Positions 1 through 8,612 of a stretch of 64,000 nucleotides of DNA are shown here, in pieces. Every line of letters starts with the position of its first letter. Within the stretch, counting starts at the first letter, position 1. The stretch comes from Iodidimonas muriae (lineage in GTDB: Bacteria > Pseudomonadota > Alphaproteobacteria > Sphingomonadales > Rhodothalassiaceae), in assembly GCF_014647255.1 (NCBI RefSeq), contig NZ_BMOV01000001.1, forward strand, positions 364,275 through 428,274. Direction: 5' to 3'. The notes beneath the pieces were generated by a model, which did not search any database, was not told the origin of the DNA, and saw only the letters and a program-made list of their open reading frames with translations. A program made the position numbers and the translations under genes.

Positions 1-722
1 TGATGCACGGTGACGGATTTGGTTTCTGGATCCACCACTTTCATCTGTTCGGGGCCTTTGTAGTTCAACAAAGGCATGCCGCTATAGACCCGGTCGATTT
101 CATTGCCTTCAAGGATATCGATGGCGAATTGAACATCGTCCTGATCAACGCGAACGGCGACCCGTTCACCGATCTTTCCTGCGCCATTGCCACGGCCAAT
201 GACCTCACGGTCACCACGGCGCGGATCGGCAGGAACGCGAAGACCGCCGCGGAAGCGGGTTTGCAGGGTTGCCCACAATTCACGCCAGTTTGTGGCTTCT
301 TTCAAGCGCTTGATAACACGGGCCAGGTCTTCTTCAGGGCCGCGGTCATCGCTCAGCACACTCACAACTGGATCGGGATGCAGATTATAGGGGTTCTCTG
401 CGGTCGAAGGCAGGGTGTTGGGAATTTCATTCCCCGCAGAATCCAGCGCATTGCCATAAATCGTAGGCAACAGGTTGGATGGGTTTGTGCTGTCTGCACC
501 CATTGTCTCCGAAGGAGCAAAGGGGTGGCCAGCGCCCGACAGACCTTCAGCAGAGCCTGTTTTATAGACCGATTTGGTGCCATCATTGATGACGTCCATT
601 GTCCGGTCTGCGGGCAGGGGCTGGTAGGGCGCCCCATCCTGGGCGAATACCGTTCCGGTCCCCGCCAGCAACAAGGCTGGCAAGAGAACGGCGGTCATGC
701 GCCTTTCGAGTTTCGTTCTCAT
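1..722 (-). CDS. Secreted protein, possible IoxC-like partner of the multicopper oxidase (partial)
   Basis: I read this frame by translating the minus strand. It opens at 722 and runs without a stop for about 240 codons off the left edge, so the C-terminus is missing. The start is preceded by GGAG at a normal distance. The product begins with a basic stretch and a hydrophobic segment ending TVFA-QD, a typical Sec signal peptide, so it should be periplasmic or extracellular. The mature part is acidic and polar, with no motif I recognise. It is the third gene in line behind a multicopper oxidase and a SCO-like gene, with only 42 bases between it and the SCO gene. Published iodide-oxidase clusters place a large secreted protein (IoxC) in a comparable position, and IoxC copurifies with the oxidase IoxA. 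The IoxC identity is inferred from order and size only. Confidence 0.6.
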   Translation of the reverse strand, partial: MRTKLERRMTAVLLPALLLAGTGTVFAQDGAPYQPLPADRTMDVINDGTKSVYKTGSAEGLSGAGHPFAPSETMGADSTNPSNLLPTIYGNALDSAGNEIPNTLPSTAENPYNLHPDPVVSVLSDDRGPEEDLARVIKRLKEATNWRELWATLQTRFRGGLRVPADPRRGDREVIGRGNGAGKIGERVAVRVDQDDVQFAIDILEGNEIDRVYSGMPLLNYKGPEQMKVVDPETKSVTVH

Positions 723-764
723 TACGTCACTCCATTCATTCCGTTTGAGCCAATCGAGCAGCGC

Positions 765-1424
765 TTAAAGCGTTGCTCTGTGGTTCCACGCATAGGCGCT
801 CTTGCCCGGAAGGGCGGGGCCTGCCATCTGCGGAGACGCCGGCTTTTTGCGGGGAAGCATCCAGGAGATGCGGTGAACGGCATCCTGCGTCGTGATCTTG
901 GCAGGGAAGGTGCCCCAGATCCGGGCATTGCCGGTGGCATTGCCGTAGAATACAAGGCGGCCCATGCCAGCACTGGCACCACGGTTGAAGTGATACAGGC
1001 GCTGGGCAAGCATGGCAGGTTCTTCGCCGCTTGCACGCATGAACACCCATCCATCCGGTGCGTTGTGCTTGGCGGCAAATTCAGCCAGGCGTTCCACCGT
1101 GTCGTTCACCGGATCAACGGTGATCGAGGTGAGGAACACATCGCGGCCAACTTTATCCCCAAGACCTTCAACGATTTTCGCAATCTGCTCGGTCTGGACG
1201 TGCATTTTGTCGTCGTCGATCGAGAAGAAATTGACCATGAACACTTTGTTCTGGATGCGATCTTCAAAGAAACGGACGGGTTCGCCTTTATGAGACATGG
1301 CATGCACATCCGGGAAACCGCAGCGTTCATTTAGATTGAGCTGATGCACCGAAGTGGGCGTCAGGCTCTCATTGGGGCCGCACTGGGCGGCGCCGCTCAA
1401 CAATTGTCGTCTTGTCGTAGACAT
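765..1424 (-). CDS. SCO1/SenC-like thioredoxin-fold protein lacking the CxxxC copper site
   Basis: The 219-residue product follows the SCO1/SenC pattern: a FPDVHA beginning, a strand VFMVNFFS, an ITVDPVNDT strand-turn and a late conserved YHFNRG segment. SCO proteins normally insert copper into oxidases through CxxxC plus a histidine. Here the CxxxC position reads SIDDDKM, with no cysteine, so classical copper loading through that site is not expected. The start at 1424 is chosen because AAAAGGAA lies just upstream; a longer frame to 1490 has no such support. The N-terminus (MSTTRRQLLSGAA) looks like a shortened Tat leader without a real hydrophobic core, so export is uncertain. It sits 40 bases after the multicopper oxidase gene, probably in one transcript, suggesting a maturation role for that oxidase. 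Confidence 0.75.
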   Translation of the reverse strand: MSTTRRQLLSGAAQCGPNESLTPTSVHQLNLNERCGFPDVHAMSHKGEPVRFFEDRIQNKVFMVNFFSIDDDKMHVQTEQIAKIVEGLGDKVGRDVFLTSITVDPVNDTVERLAEFAAKHNAPDGWVFMRASGEEPAMLAQRLYHFNRGASAGMGRLVFYGNATGNARIWGTFPAKITTQDAVHRISWMLPRKKPASPQMAGPALPGKSAYAWNHRATL

Positions 1425-1464
1425 CGAACTGTTTTCCTTTTCGAGAAAATTTCCTGGAAGGGGC

Positions 1465-3291
1465 TCAGTCGCCGTCGCCCGGCTCCACAAGATCCCAACG
1501 CACCATCATGGCGTGATCCTCATGCACCACATTGTGGCAATGCATGATGTATGGACCGAGGAAATCGCGCCAACGACCGAAGAATTTCACTTCGTCGCCC
1601 GGTCCGAGTTCCACCACGTCTTTCTTGGTGTCCAGGAAGCTGAAAGGTTCAACCGGTTTCCCATTGACTTCGAAGATCTGGAATTCCTCCATGTGCGAAT
1701 GCACCGGATGCGCCCAGCTATCGCCGGTATTGCGCCATGTCCAGATTTCCGCCGAACCGCGTTCGATCTTCGCATCGGTCCGGTTGGGGTCCATAAGCTC
1801 GCCATTCACGGTGAACAGTCCGCTGTCATAGTCGAAGTCCCAAACCCGCTCGCGCCGCACCTCATTGAAGTTGATGTCGGGCTGACGGCGCATGAAGTCG
1901 GGAATCTGCGAAGGATCTTCCACATCGCCCGCCTGCACGCGGAACTGCATGATCAGATGACCCTCATCAAGCTGGGTACCGTCTTGCCCTGCGCCATCTT
2001 CACGCATGCCAAGGCGGTTGACGATGTAAACATTGTCACCGGGATTGAAATTGGAGAAGTCAATGATCACATCATTACGGTTGGCCACCCAAAGCTTCAA
2101 CGTTTCGGATTCGATCGGCGTTTCACGAAGGTTTCCGTCGTTGGAGAGAATGAGCCAGTTGGTTGCACGCTGGGCATTCGGGTCAGCACTATCAGTTGCA
2201 AGATGCAGCTCATAGAGGCGGCTCGGCCCACCATTCAGGATGCGGAAGCGGTATTTGCGGCGCTTCACATCAAGATAAGGCTGGATGGTGCGGTTGACCG
2301 TCATGGTATCGCCCAGCATCCCGAAGGTGGCGTGCTGGAAGCTTGGCAGATATTCGCCGTCGATTTCCTGAATGTCGGGAGAGAAGAAGTCCCAGACAAC
2401 CTGGCCGTTTTCGTCGAACTGCACATCATGCAGAATCAGCGGAATGTCGTATTCGCCGCTGGGAAGACGGAAGGCGTGCGGATTCGTATCCCTTTCATTG
2501 TCGGAATCTTTCTCGTCGAACAAGAGATAGAAACCGGCATTACCCGCATACACATTGGTGGCAGTGAAATCGAGACGATGGTCATGATACCACAGGGTGG
2601 TCATGCGCTCGCGATCATCGCGTCCGGTTTGGTCACCGGCAGGGAAGTTACCATAATGGTAGTCCCAGAATTCACCCGGCTCGAAATAATCCTGCGGAAT
2701 ACCATCGGATTCAGAAGCCGTATGGCCATTATGCAAATGGATCGAAAAGCTGGGAACGGCGAAATTGACATTCCCTGTGCCAATTTCCGGATGTTCATTC
2801 AAACGACGAACAAACACGGGCTCGCCATATCGGGCCTTATAGGTCGGCCCGGGGGCGATATTGGTGAAATTCGGTCCAGTGAAGGTGTAATGCCACGATC
2901 CCTGATCGAAAGGAGGTTGCGGATGGTAGGACCACCGCGATTCCTGCATGCGCTCATAATAGAATTTCTGAGGCGTGAATTTGTCGTACAGCTGATGCCG
3001 TTCGGGGTCGGGCGCCATGCCGCCAAGGCTAGGGTCCAGAAGATCTGACTGCGGCACAGATTGGGCAACAGGCATCCGGAACAATGGAGCCGTGAAGGGG
3101 GTAACCTTCGGACTGGGGCGCGAAACCCAGGACGGCCTGAATGTTTGAGGGAAAATCAGCCCACTTTGTGGGAAGTTCCCCGGTTGGCGCTCGATAACAT
3201 GCTGTGGTGGAGCGCTCATAGCATACTTTGATGCAAGGCCTGCGCCTGCGGCGGCGGCCCCCAATTTCAAAGCATCTCGCCTTTTGAACAT
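1465..3291 (-). CDS. Multicopper oxidase, Tat-exported, candidate iodide oxidase IoxA
   Basis: The 608-residue protein carries all four copper-binding regions of multicopper oxidases: SIHLHNGH (about residues 183-190), LWYHDH (233-238), HPVHSH in the C-terminal third, and HCHNVVHEDHAMM (584-596). The last gives the type 1 site C585, H590 and axial M595, as in bilirubin-oxidase-like enzymes. The N-terminus MFKRRDALKLG with an Ala/Gly-rich core is a Tat leader, so the enzyme acts outside the cytoplasm. The start at 3291 is preferred over the longer frame to 3399 because the Tat motif begins there. The family couples one-electron oxidation of phenols, metals or iodide to reduction of O2 to water. 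Linkage to a SCO-like gene and a large secreted protein recalls the ioxABC order of iodide-oxidising Alphaproteobacteria. The substrate is inferred; other oxidase roles remain possible. Confidence 0.85.
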   Translation of the reverse strand: MFKRRDALKLGAAAAGAGLASKYAMSAPPQHVIERQPGNFPQSGLIFPQTFRPSWVSRPSPKVTPFTAPLFRMPVAQSVPQSDLLDPSLGGMAPDPERHQLYDKFTPQKFYYERMQESRWSYHPQPPFDQGSWHYTFTGPNFTNIAPGPTYKARYGEPVFVRRLNEHPEIGTGNVNFAVPSFSIHLHNGHTASESDGIPQDYFEPGEFWDYHYGNFPAGDQTGRDDRERMTTLWYHDHRLDFTATNVYAGNAGFYLLFDEKDSDNERDTNPHAFRLPSGEYDIPLILHDVQFDENGQVVWDFFSPDIQEIDGEYLPSFQHATFGMLGDTMTVNRTIQPYLDVKRRKYRFRILNGGPSRLYELHLATDSADPNAQRATNWLILSNDGNLRETPIESETLKLWVANRNDVIIDFSNFNPGDNVYIVNRLGMREDGAGQDGTQLDEGHLIMQFRVQAGDVEDPSQIPDFMRRQPDINFNEVRRERVWDFDYDSGLFTVNGELMDPNRTDAKIERGSAEIWTWRNTGDSWAHPVHSHMEEFQIFEVNGKPVEPFSFLDTKKDVVELGPGDEVKFFGRWRDFLGPYIMHCHNVVHEDHAMMVRWDLVEPGDGD

Positions 3292-3894
3292 AAGGATTTC
3301 TCCAGGTTGACGTATAGATCCGCGTTGCCGCTGAAGCGGCTGCTTCAACGGGTGGTTTTTGACCTTCGCCGATACGTGCAATTTGCACGTTGTGTTCACA
3401 TGACCCCTCGGCTCGATCGTTTCAGCAAGATCGCTTCCCCCCTCTTAGTAGAGCCCCCAGCAAGGGAATGGTGATGGTCCGTACCATGCGATCATTGCGT
3501 GAATAAGATTATCAAAACTAAACCTCGTTGTGCAACTATAAAGTGCCTATCTCGATTTCAACATATTTCCTCATAATTCTGCCCTACACAAGTTTCGAAT
3601 TTGCAAACGGGAGAGTTTTTTCCATATAAAATATATGAAATACAAAAATCCTTACATATCAATAGATTATATAGACATTTTTGGTTTGTACTGTTAACAA
3701 GAATGTGAGTTTTAGTGTTTCATGCTTTGCACTGCTGTTTCACTTTGTATATTAATGGTAGTGTTTTGAAGTTGTGCGAAATTGTAAATATGTCAGACTA
3801 AATTTGTTGTTAATCTATTTATTAAGAGAAAATTAACCAAATCGTAATCGTAAAGGGTGTATTCTGGCGCACGCCCATAAGGAAAGGTCCGGCG
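3292..3894. other. AT-rich divergent intergenic region between the oxidase cluster and gspE
   Basis: No gene is visible in these 600 bases. The first 200 bases upstream of the oxidase have ordinary composition. From about 3500 to 3860 the sequence is very AT-rich, clearly below its surroundings, with a near-palindrome CATATAAAATATATG around 3623-3637. Divergent promoters for the oxidase cluster (minus) and the secretion operon (plus) must lie here, but I cannot assign -35/-10 pairs with confidence. The gspE ribosome site AAGGAAAGG lies at 3879-3887. Confidence 0.6.
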
Positions 3895-5595
3895 ATGGCG
3901 ACGAAGAATTCCATGTCCGATCAATTCGCCACTTATCTGGCGGATAACGGGCATTTGCAGTCGGCTATGTTGGAGCGCGCGCAACGCGTTAGCGAGAGCA
4001 CCGGTGAATCATTGAGCGTTTTGCTATTGAAGCTGGGCTTGATGTCGGAACGCGATTTGGCAAATGCATTGGCACAATGCTACGGATTGAATCTTGTCGA
4101 GTCGGCGGGTTATCCGGTTGATCCTGTTGATGGTGCCGATTTTAAGATTCGATTCTTGCGCCATGCGCGACTCGTTCCTTTGGCTTTGTCCGACGAGGAA
4201 CTGGTTTTGGCCATGGCCGATCCGGGGGATCGCTTTGCCATTGAGTCCATGGCGCTTCTGACCGGCCGGTCTGTTCGGGTCATGGTCGGGCTTCCCAGTG
4301 AAATTGAACAGGCCATTGAGCGGCTCTATGGTCCCCAACGGGAAACAGCGTCCAATAGCGATGATGGATTGGACGGGTTTGATGATGGCCTTGAGACAGA
4401 TATCGAGCGCTTGCGCGATCAGGCAAGTGAGGCTCCGGTGGTCCGCCTTGTGAACCGGATGATTGGCGATGCCATCGACCTGCGGGCATCGGATATTCAT
4501 CTGGAGCCATATGAAACCCGGTTGCGCTTGCGCTATCGCGTGGATGGTGTCTTGCAAGATGGAGAGGCGCCGCCGGCACGGCTGAAAGCGGCGATCGTCT
4601 CGCGCCTCAAGATCATGGCGAAGCTCAATATTGCCGAGAGGCGTTTGCCGCAGGATGGCCGCATCAAGCTGGCGGTGCGCGGCTCTGCGATTGATTTGCG
4701 TGTCTCCACCTTGCCGTCTTTGTTCGGGGAAGGGGTGGTGCTGCGTGTTTTGAACCGGGATTCCGTCAGCCTCGATTTTGCATCTTTGGGGATTGAAGGA
4801 GACAATCTGCAGCGGCTGAAGGAAGGCTTGGCGCGTCCCAATGGTATTTTCCTTGTCACCGGGCCGACAGGATCGGGGAAAACCACCACGCTTTATGCTG
4901 CCCTGTCGTCTCTTAATGATGCCGAGCGTAAAATTGTCACCGTGGAAGATCCGGTGGAGTATCAACTGGACGGGGTAAACCAGATTCAGGTGAAGCCAAC
5001 GATCGGGCTGACCTTTGCCAGCGCTTTGCGCGCGATCCTGCGACAAGATCCCGATATTGTTCTGATCGGTGAAATCCGTGATCTGGAAACCGCACAGATT
5101 GCCTCGCAAGCGGCGCTGACCGGACATCTGGTTTTATCCACCTTGCACACCAACAGCGCGGCGGCCTCTGTTACGCGGCTTTTGGATATGGGGGTGGAAA
5201 GCTATCTGGTGACAGCAACCCTGAACGGCGTGGCCGCGCAAAGGCTGGTCCGTCGATTGTGCGATGCCTGCAAAACGCCTTATTCCGTGGATGAAGAAAC
5301 CAGTTTAAAGCTGGGGCTGGATCGCTTGGGCGGCGGCGTGGGGGATACGCTTTATCACCCGAAGGGGTGTGAACAGTGTGGCCAAAGCGGATATCGTGGC
5401 CGCACCAGTATTTTGGAAACATTGGTCATGACCGATGACTTGCGGCGAATCATATTGAAGGATGGAGACGAACGGGCGGTTCATCGGGCGGCCGTGGCGG
5501 CAGGAATGCGCACGCTTTATGAAGATGGCTTGCGCAAGGCTCTTTTGGGGGAAACTTCTGTGGAAGAAGTTCTCAGAACAGCACAGGAGGGCTAA
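3895..5595 (+). CDS. gspE: Type II secretion ATPase GspE
   Basis: This is the cytoplasmic AAA+-like ATPase that powers pseudopilus assembly in type II secretion. Its 566 residues show an N-terminal GspE/PilB domain (about 1-150), then the secretion ATPase core. The Walker A GPTGSGKT is at 323-330, the Asp box/Walker B region DPDIVLIGEIRD at 385-396, and a paired CxxC zinc module at C456/C459 and C492/C495, as in canonical GspE. The length is normal. The start at 3895 follows AAGGAAAGG at an ideal distance. It is the first gene of a nine-gene plus-strand operon and lies 6 bases from gspF. Confidence 0.97.
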   Translation: MATKNSMSDQFATYLADNGHLQSAMLERAQRVSESTGESLSVLLLKLGLMSERDLANALAQCYGLNLVESAGYPVDPVDGADFKIRFLRHARLVPLALSDEELVLAMADPGDRFAIESMALLTGRSVRVMVGLPSEIEQAIERLYGPQRETASNSDDGLDGFDDGLETDIERLRDQASEAPVVRLVNRMIGDAIDLRASDIHLEPYETRLRLRYRVDGVLQDGEAPPARLKAAIVSRLKIMAKLNIAERRLPQDGRIKLAVRGSAIDLRVSTLPSLFGEGVVLRVLNRDSVSLDFASLGIEGDNLQRLKEGLARPNGIFLVTGPTGSGKTTTLYAALSSLNDAERKIVTVEDPVEYQLDGVNQIQVKPTIGLTFASALRAILRQDPDIVLIGEIRDLETAQIASQAALTGHLVLSTLHTNSAAASVTRLLDMGVESYLVTATLNGVAAQRLVRRLCDACKTPYSVDEETSLKLGLDRLGGGVGDTLYHPKGCEQCGQSGYRGRTSILETLVMTDDLRRIILKDGDERAVHRAAVAAGMRTLYEDGLRKALLGETSVEEVLRTAQEG

Positions 5596-5601
5596 GCCAT
5601 C

Positions 5602-6846
5602 ATGGCTGTTTTCAGCTATCGCGCGGTGGATGGTGCAGGCAAGCTGGTGGATGGCCAACAGATTTGCCCTGATCGTGCCAATCTGCTGGATGATTTACGC
5701 CGTCAGGGGCTGCAGCCCATCTATATCAAAGAGCGGGGGAGCGCTGGCGGGCGCACCGCAGGTGGCCTTGGCGGTCTGGGTTTTTCCCTGACACTAAATA
5801 AAGAACGCCATTTGGGGGATGAGGGGCTGGCCCTGTTCACGCGCGAAATGGCAACCCTTGTGGATGCAGGGCTGCCATTGGAACAGGCGCTGTCCATGCT
5901 GGCCCAGCAGCAAAATGGCCAGTCCGCTGGCGCAAAAGCCGCTGCCGGATTGTTGGAAAAAATTCGCGCAGGGTCCACATTTGCCGATGCTCTGGGGGCC
6001 GAGCCCGATCTGTTTCCGGGGCATTATATCGGTCTAGTGCGGGCTGGAGAGGCGGGCGGCACATTGGATCAGGTGTTGATGAGCCTTGCGGATAATCTGG
6101 AACGCGCCCGCGCTTTGAAACAGGATATTAAATCGGCCCTCAATTATCCCATTTTGATTCTGATGGCTTCGGGCGGGGCTGTTTTGGTTTTGCTTTTGGG
6201 GGTGATCCCGGAATTCGAGCCTTTATTTGCAGGGGCCGGGGCGGCACTTCCCGCATCGGCGCGGTTTGTTATGGGCGCTTCGCGGGCATTGCGCGAATTC
6301 TGGTGGGCTTTGCCGCTTTTGGCCTTTGGCCTTTTCATCTTTTTACGCCTTGTGTCTCAAAATCAGACGGTGCGCGATAAAGTGCATGGCTGGATGCTGG
6401 ATATTCCCGTTGTGGGGCCTTTGCTGCGCAAAATCGAAGCGGCCCGTTTTTGCGGCACTTTGGGGGCTTTGCTGACCAATGGAGTTGAAGTGGTTCCCGC
6501 ATTGCAAATGAGCGGACGCACGGTGTCCAATTCAAAACTGGCCAAGGCGGTAGAGCAGGTGTTGCCTCGATTGCGTCGGGGCGAGGGGTTGACCGGTCCG
6601 CTGGAAGAAAGCGGTATCCTTCCCCCTTTGGCGTTGCGACTTTTGAGAGTTGGCGAAACCAGCGGCAAGCTGGAGGTGATGTTGCTGACCATCGCCCGCA
6701 TTTATGAGGGCGAAATCAGCCGGGAAACACGCAAGCTGGTGTCTATGCTGGTGCCGCTTGTGACATTGTTTCTGGGCTTTGTGGTGGCGGGGATCATCGG
6801 ATCGATCTTGTCCGCTATTCTGACCTCTTATGATTTGCCATTTTAA
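5602..6846 (+). CDS. gspF: Type II secretion inner-membrane platform protein GspF
   Basis: GspF is the polytopic platform protein that couples the GspE ATPase to the pseudopilus. The 414-residue product begins with the usual MAVFSYRAVDGAGK module and contains two T2SF repeats: one with LFTREMATLVDAGLPLEQAL, the other with FCGTLGALLTNGVEVVPAL. Hydrophobic segments lie near residues 170-195, 225-245 and at the C-terminus (LVTLFLGFVVAGIIGSILSA). Length and topology match the family. It sits 6 bases after gspE and 8 bases before gspH, so translation is probably coupled. Confidence 0.97.
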   Translation: MAVFSYRAVDGAGKLVDGQQICPDRANLLDDLRRQGLQPIYIKERGSAGGRTAGGLGGLGFSLTLNKERHLGDEGLALFTREMATLVDAGLPLEQALSMLAQQQNGQSAGAKAAAGLLEKIRAGSTFADALGAEPDLFPGHYIGLVRAGEAGGTLDQVLMSLADNLERARALKQDIKSALNYPILILMASGGAVLVLLLGVIPEFEPLFAGAGAALPASARFVMGASRALREFWWALPLLAFGLFIFLRLVSQNQTVRDKVHGWMLDIPVVGPLLRKIEAARFCGTLGALLTNGVEVVPALQMSGRTVSNSKLAKAVEQVLPRLRRGEGLTGPLEESGILPPLALRLLRVGETSGKLEVMLLTIARIYEGEISRETRKLVSMLVPLVTLFLGFVVAGIIGSILSAILTSYDLPF

Positions 6847-6854
6847 GGGGGGGG

Positions 6855-7349
6855 ATGATGCACAAGCGCCCATATCCCGTTCAAAGGCGGCCCAATGGCT
6901 TCACCATGATCGAGCTGTTGGTGGTGATGGCGGTGATGGGGCTTGTGATTGCCGTTGCCACACCGCGCTTTCACCATGCCTTGCCGGGTTTGGAATTTCG
7001 GCATGCGGTGCACAATCTGGCCGCCGCCATGCGCCAGACACGGGCGGCGGCTATCGCAAGTGGAGCCACGCAAGTGCTGGTGCTCGATCTGGACGACTCT
7101 CTGTATCAATTTCCCAATGGTGACCCCCAAGCATTGCCGCAAGGTCTGCGCTTTGAGAATCTGGTGGATGTGACAGACATTGACCGGGATGAAAGGCAGG
7201 TGCGCTATGTGTTTTATCCCGATGGTACGTCGCCGGGCGGACGCGTTTTAATCGAGACGGGGCAGGGCACTACGCCACGATCTGCGGTTATTGAAATCGA
7301 CTGGCTAACCGGGCGTGTGCGCGTCCAAGAGGATGCGGATCGTGTGTAA
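6855..7349 (+). CDS. gspH: Type II secretion minor pseudopilin GspH
   Basis: The 164-residue product has a short basic leader and the type IV prepilin motif GFTMIELLVVMAVMGLVIA, with cleavage after Gly by a GspO peptidase that is not in this window, and Glu at +5. The body fits GspH: a long N-terminal helix, a polar beta-rich domain and a PDGTSPGG segment common near the C-terminus of GspH/FimT pseudopilins. GspH is part of the minor pseudopilin tip complex. Two adjacent ATGs (6855 and 6858) follow a run of G that can serve as ribosome site. The major pseudopilin gene is not here but at 14.3-14.8 kb on the other strand. Confidence 0.9.
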   Translation: MMHKRPYPVQRRPNGFTMIELLVVMAVMGLVIAVATPRFHHALPGLEFRHAVHNLAAAMRQTRAAAIASGATQVLVLDLDDSLYQFPNGDPQALPQGLRFENLVDVTDIDRDERQVRYVFYPDGTSPGGRVLIETGQGTTPRSAVIEIDWLTGRVRVQEDADRV

Positions 7350-7445
7350 ACGGAATTTAAATACAAAAAGATGTATCGTTATTTTCAATTACTCGAAAAG
7401 AGTGTATCCATCGAGTCGATTGTTGCGTAAACGGGATAGGGCTTG
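7350..7445 (+). other. Gap inside the secretion operon, possible internal promoter
   Basis: This AT-rich break of 96 bases separates gspH from gspL, whereas all other genes of the operon touch or overlap. It could hold an internal promoter. No terminator hairpin with a T-run is visible. The ribosome site for gspL (GGGATAGGG) lies at its end. Confidence 0.35.
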
Positions 7446-8612
7446 ATGCGCATTGAATTGAGTCAAGGCGGGCCGATGGTTCGTCGCTTCTGGCACTGGT
7501 GGCTTGGCGAGCTGGCGGACTTGGCGCCGCAGTCTGTGCTTGCCATGCTGAAGCGCTGGCGGCGGAGCCTGCTTTTGGAAATCGAAGGCAATCTGCTCAG
7601 CGTGGTTCTGGTGGATGGTGACGATCGACGGTTGCTGACCCAAATGCCCTTTGATGCCCTTACGCCAGCGGCTCTTGGCGATGTGCTGCATTCTGCACTG
7701 GCGCAAGATCCTCCCCATGTTGATGATGTTATTTTGAAAATTCCGGAGCACTGGGTGTTGACCCGCAGGCTCCGCTTGCCCATTGCCGCGCGGGAAAGCC
7801 TGCGTGAAGCGGTGGAATATGATCTGGATCGCCAAACCCCCTTTACGCCGGATCAGGTTTATTTCGGGGTGATGGAACGCAATGTCGATTATCGCGGCGG
7901 CCATATAGAGGTTGAACTGGATCTTGTCCGGCGCACGGATCTTGAACCGTTGCTGGCCTCCTTGAAAGAGGTGGGATACGGGCCGGACCAAGTGCTTTCC
8001 CCATCGGGGCAGAGCAATATATTGCCGCAATCGGAACAGCCCAATCCATTTGCACCATGGCGCCGCGCAACGGGCTTTTTGGCCTTGGCGGTGGTCGGGC
8101 TTGCGTTATTGGCGGCGTGGCTGCCTATGAATCGTGTTACAGCCGCCCGCGAAAACATTGCCGACGATGTGCGTCGGGCGCGGGCCGAGGCTTTGGCGGT
8201 GGATGAATTGCGCCGCGAATTGCAAGATATAGAGGCGCGGCAAACGCAATTGCTGGAAAGGCGGCGTTTTGAACCGATGGTGGTCGGGATATTGGCGGAT
8301 ATGACCAAGGCCTTGCCCGAAGACGCGTTCTTGATCGAATTCAGCTATGAAGGGCGCGAGGTCACGGTCACAGGATATGCGCAAACCGCCTCTGTCGTTC
8401 TGACGGCCATTGAAGATTCTCCCCGCTTTTTTCAGGCCCGATTTATTTCTCCGGTGACGCCGGATCAGCGGGTCGGGCGCGAACGGTTCAGCTTGGCTGC
8501 GGTCATTGAACCGATGGAAACCGGGGCGGAGGTCGCTTCATCCCAAATGGACGGGGACAAAGAGGAGCCCAAGGCCAAATCCAACCTCGAACCACAGGGG
8601 GCGGTGCGATGA
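7446..8612 (+). CDS. gspL: Type II secretion assembly protein GspL (with PilN-like domain)
   Basis: GspL anchors the GspE ATPase at the inner membrane and pairs with GspM. The product has a cytoplasmic part (about residues 1-200) with the actin-like GspL/PilM pattern and the segment REAVEYDLDRQTPFTPDQVYF. One transmembrane helix follows (ATGFLALAVVGLALLAAWLP), then a periplasmic coiled coil and a PilN-like domain. The ATG at 7446 is chosen over a TTG three bases upstream because GGGATAGGG is well placed. The gene overlaps gspM by four bases, fitting the known GspL-GspM partnership. The C-terminal tail is charged and probably disordered. Confidence 0.85.
   Translation: MRIELSQGGPMVRRFWHWWLGELADLAPQSVLAMLKRWRRSLLLEIEGNLLSVVLVDGDDRRLLTQMPFDALTPAALGDVLHSALAQDPPHVDDVILKIPEHWVLTRRLRLPIAARESLREAVEYDLDRQTPFTPDQVYFGVMERNVDYRGGHIEVELDLVRRTDLEPLLASLKEVGYGPDQVLSPSGQSNILPQSEQPNPFAPWRRATGFLALAVVGLALLAAWLPMNRVTAARENIADDVRRARAEALAVDELRRELQDIEARQTQLLERRRFEPMVVGILADMTKALPEDAFLIEFSYEGREVTVTGYAQTASVVLTAIEDSPRFFQARFISPVTPDQRVGRERFSLAAVIEPMETGAEVASSQMDGDKEEPKAKSNLEPQGAVR

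Noticed and set aside
3-1334. 443-codon plus-strand frame over the left edge
   Set aside because: It is the mirror of the secreted protein and SCO-like genes on the minus strand, with Phe/His/Arg-rich unnatural composition and no ribosome site.
1354-3048. 564-codon plus-strand frame opposite the multicopper oxidase
   Set aside because: Shadow of the oxidase gene, which has all four copper motifs on the minus strand.
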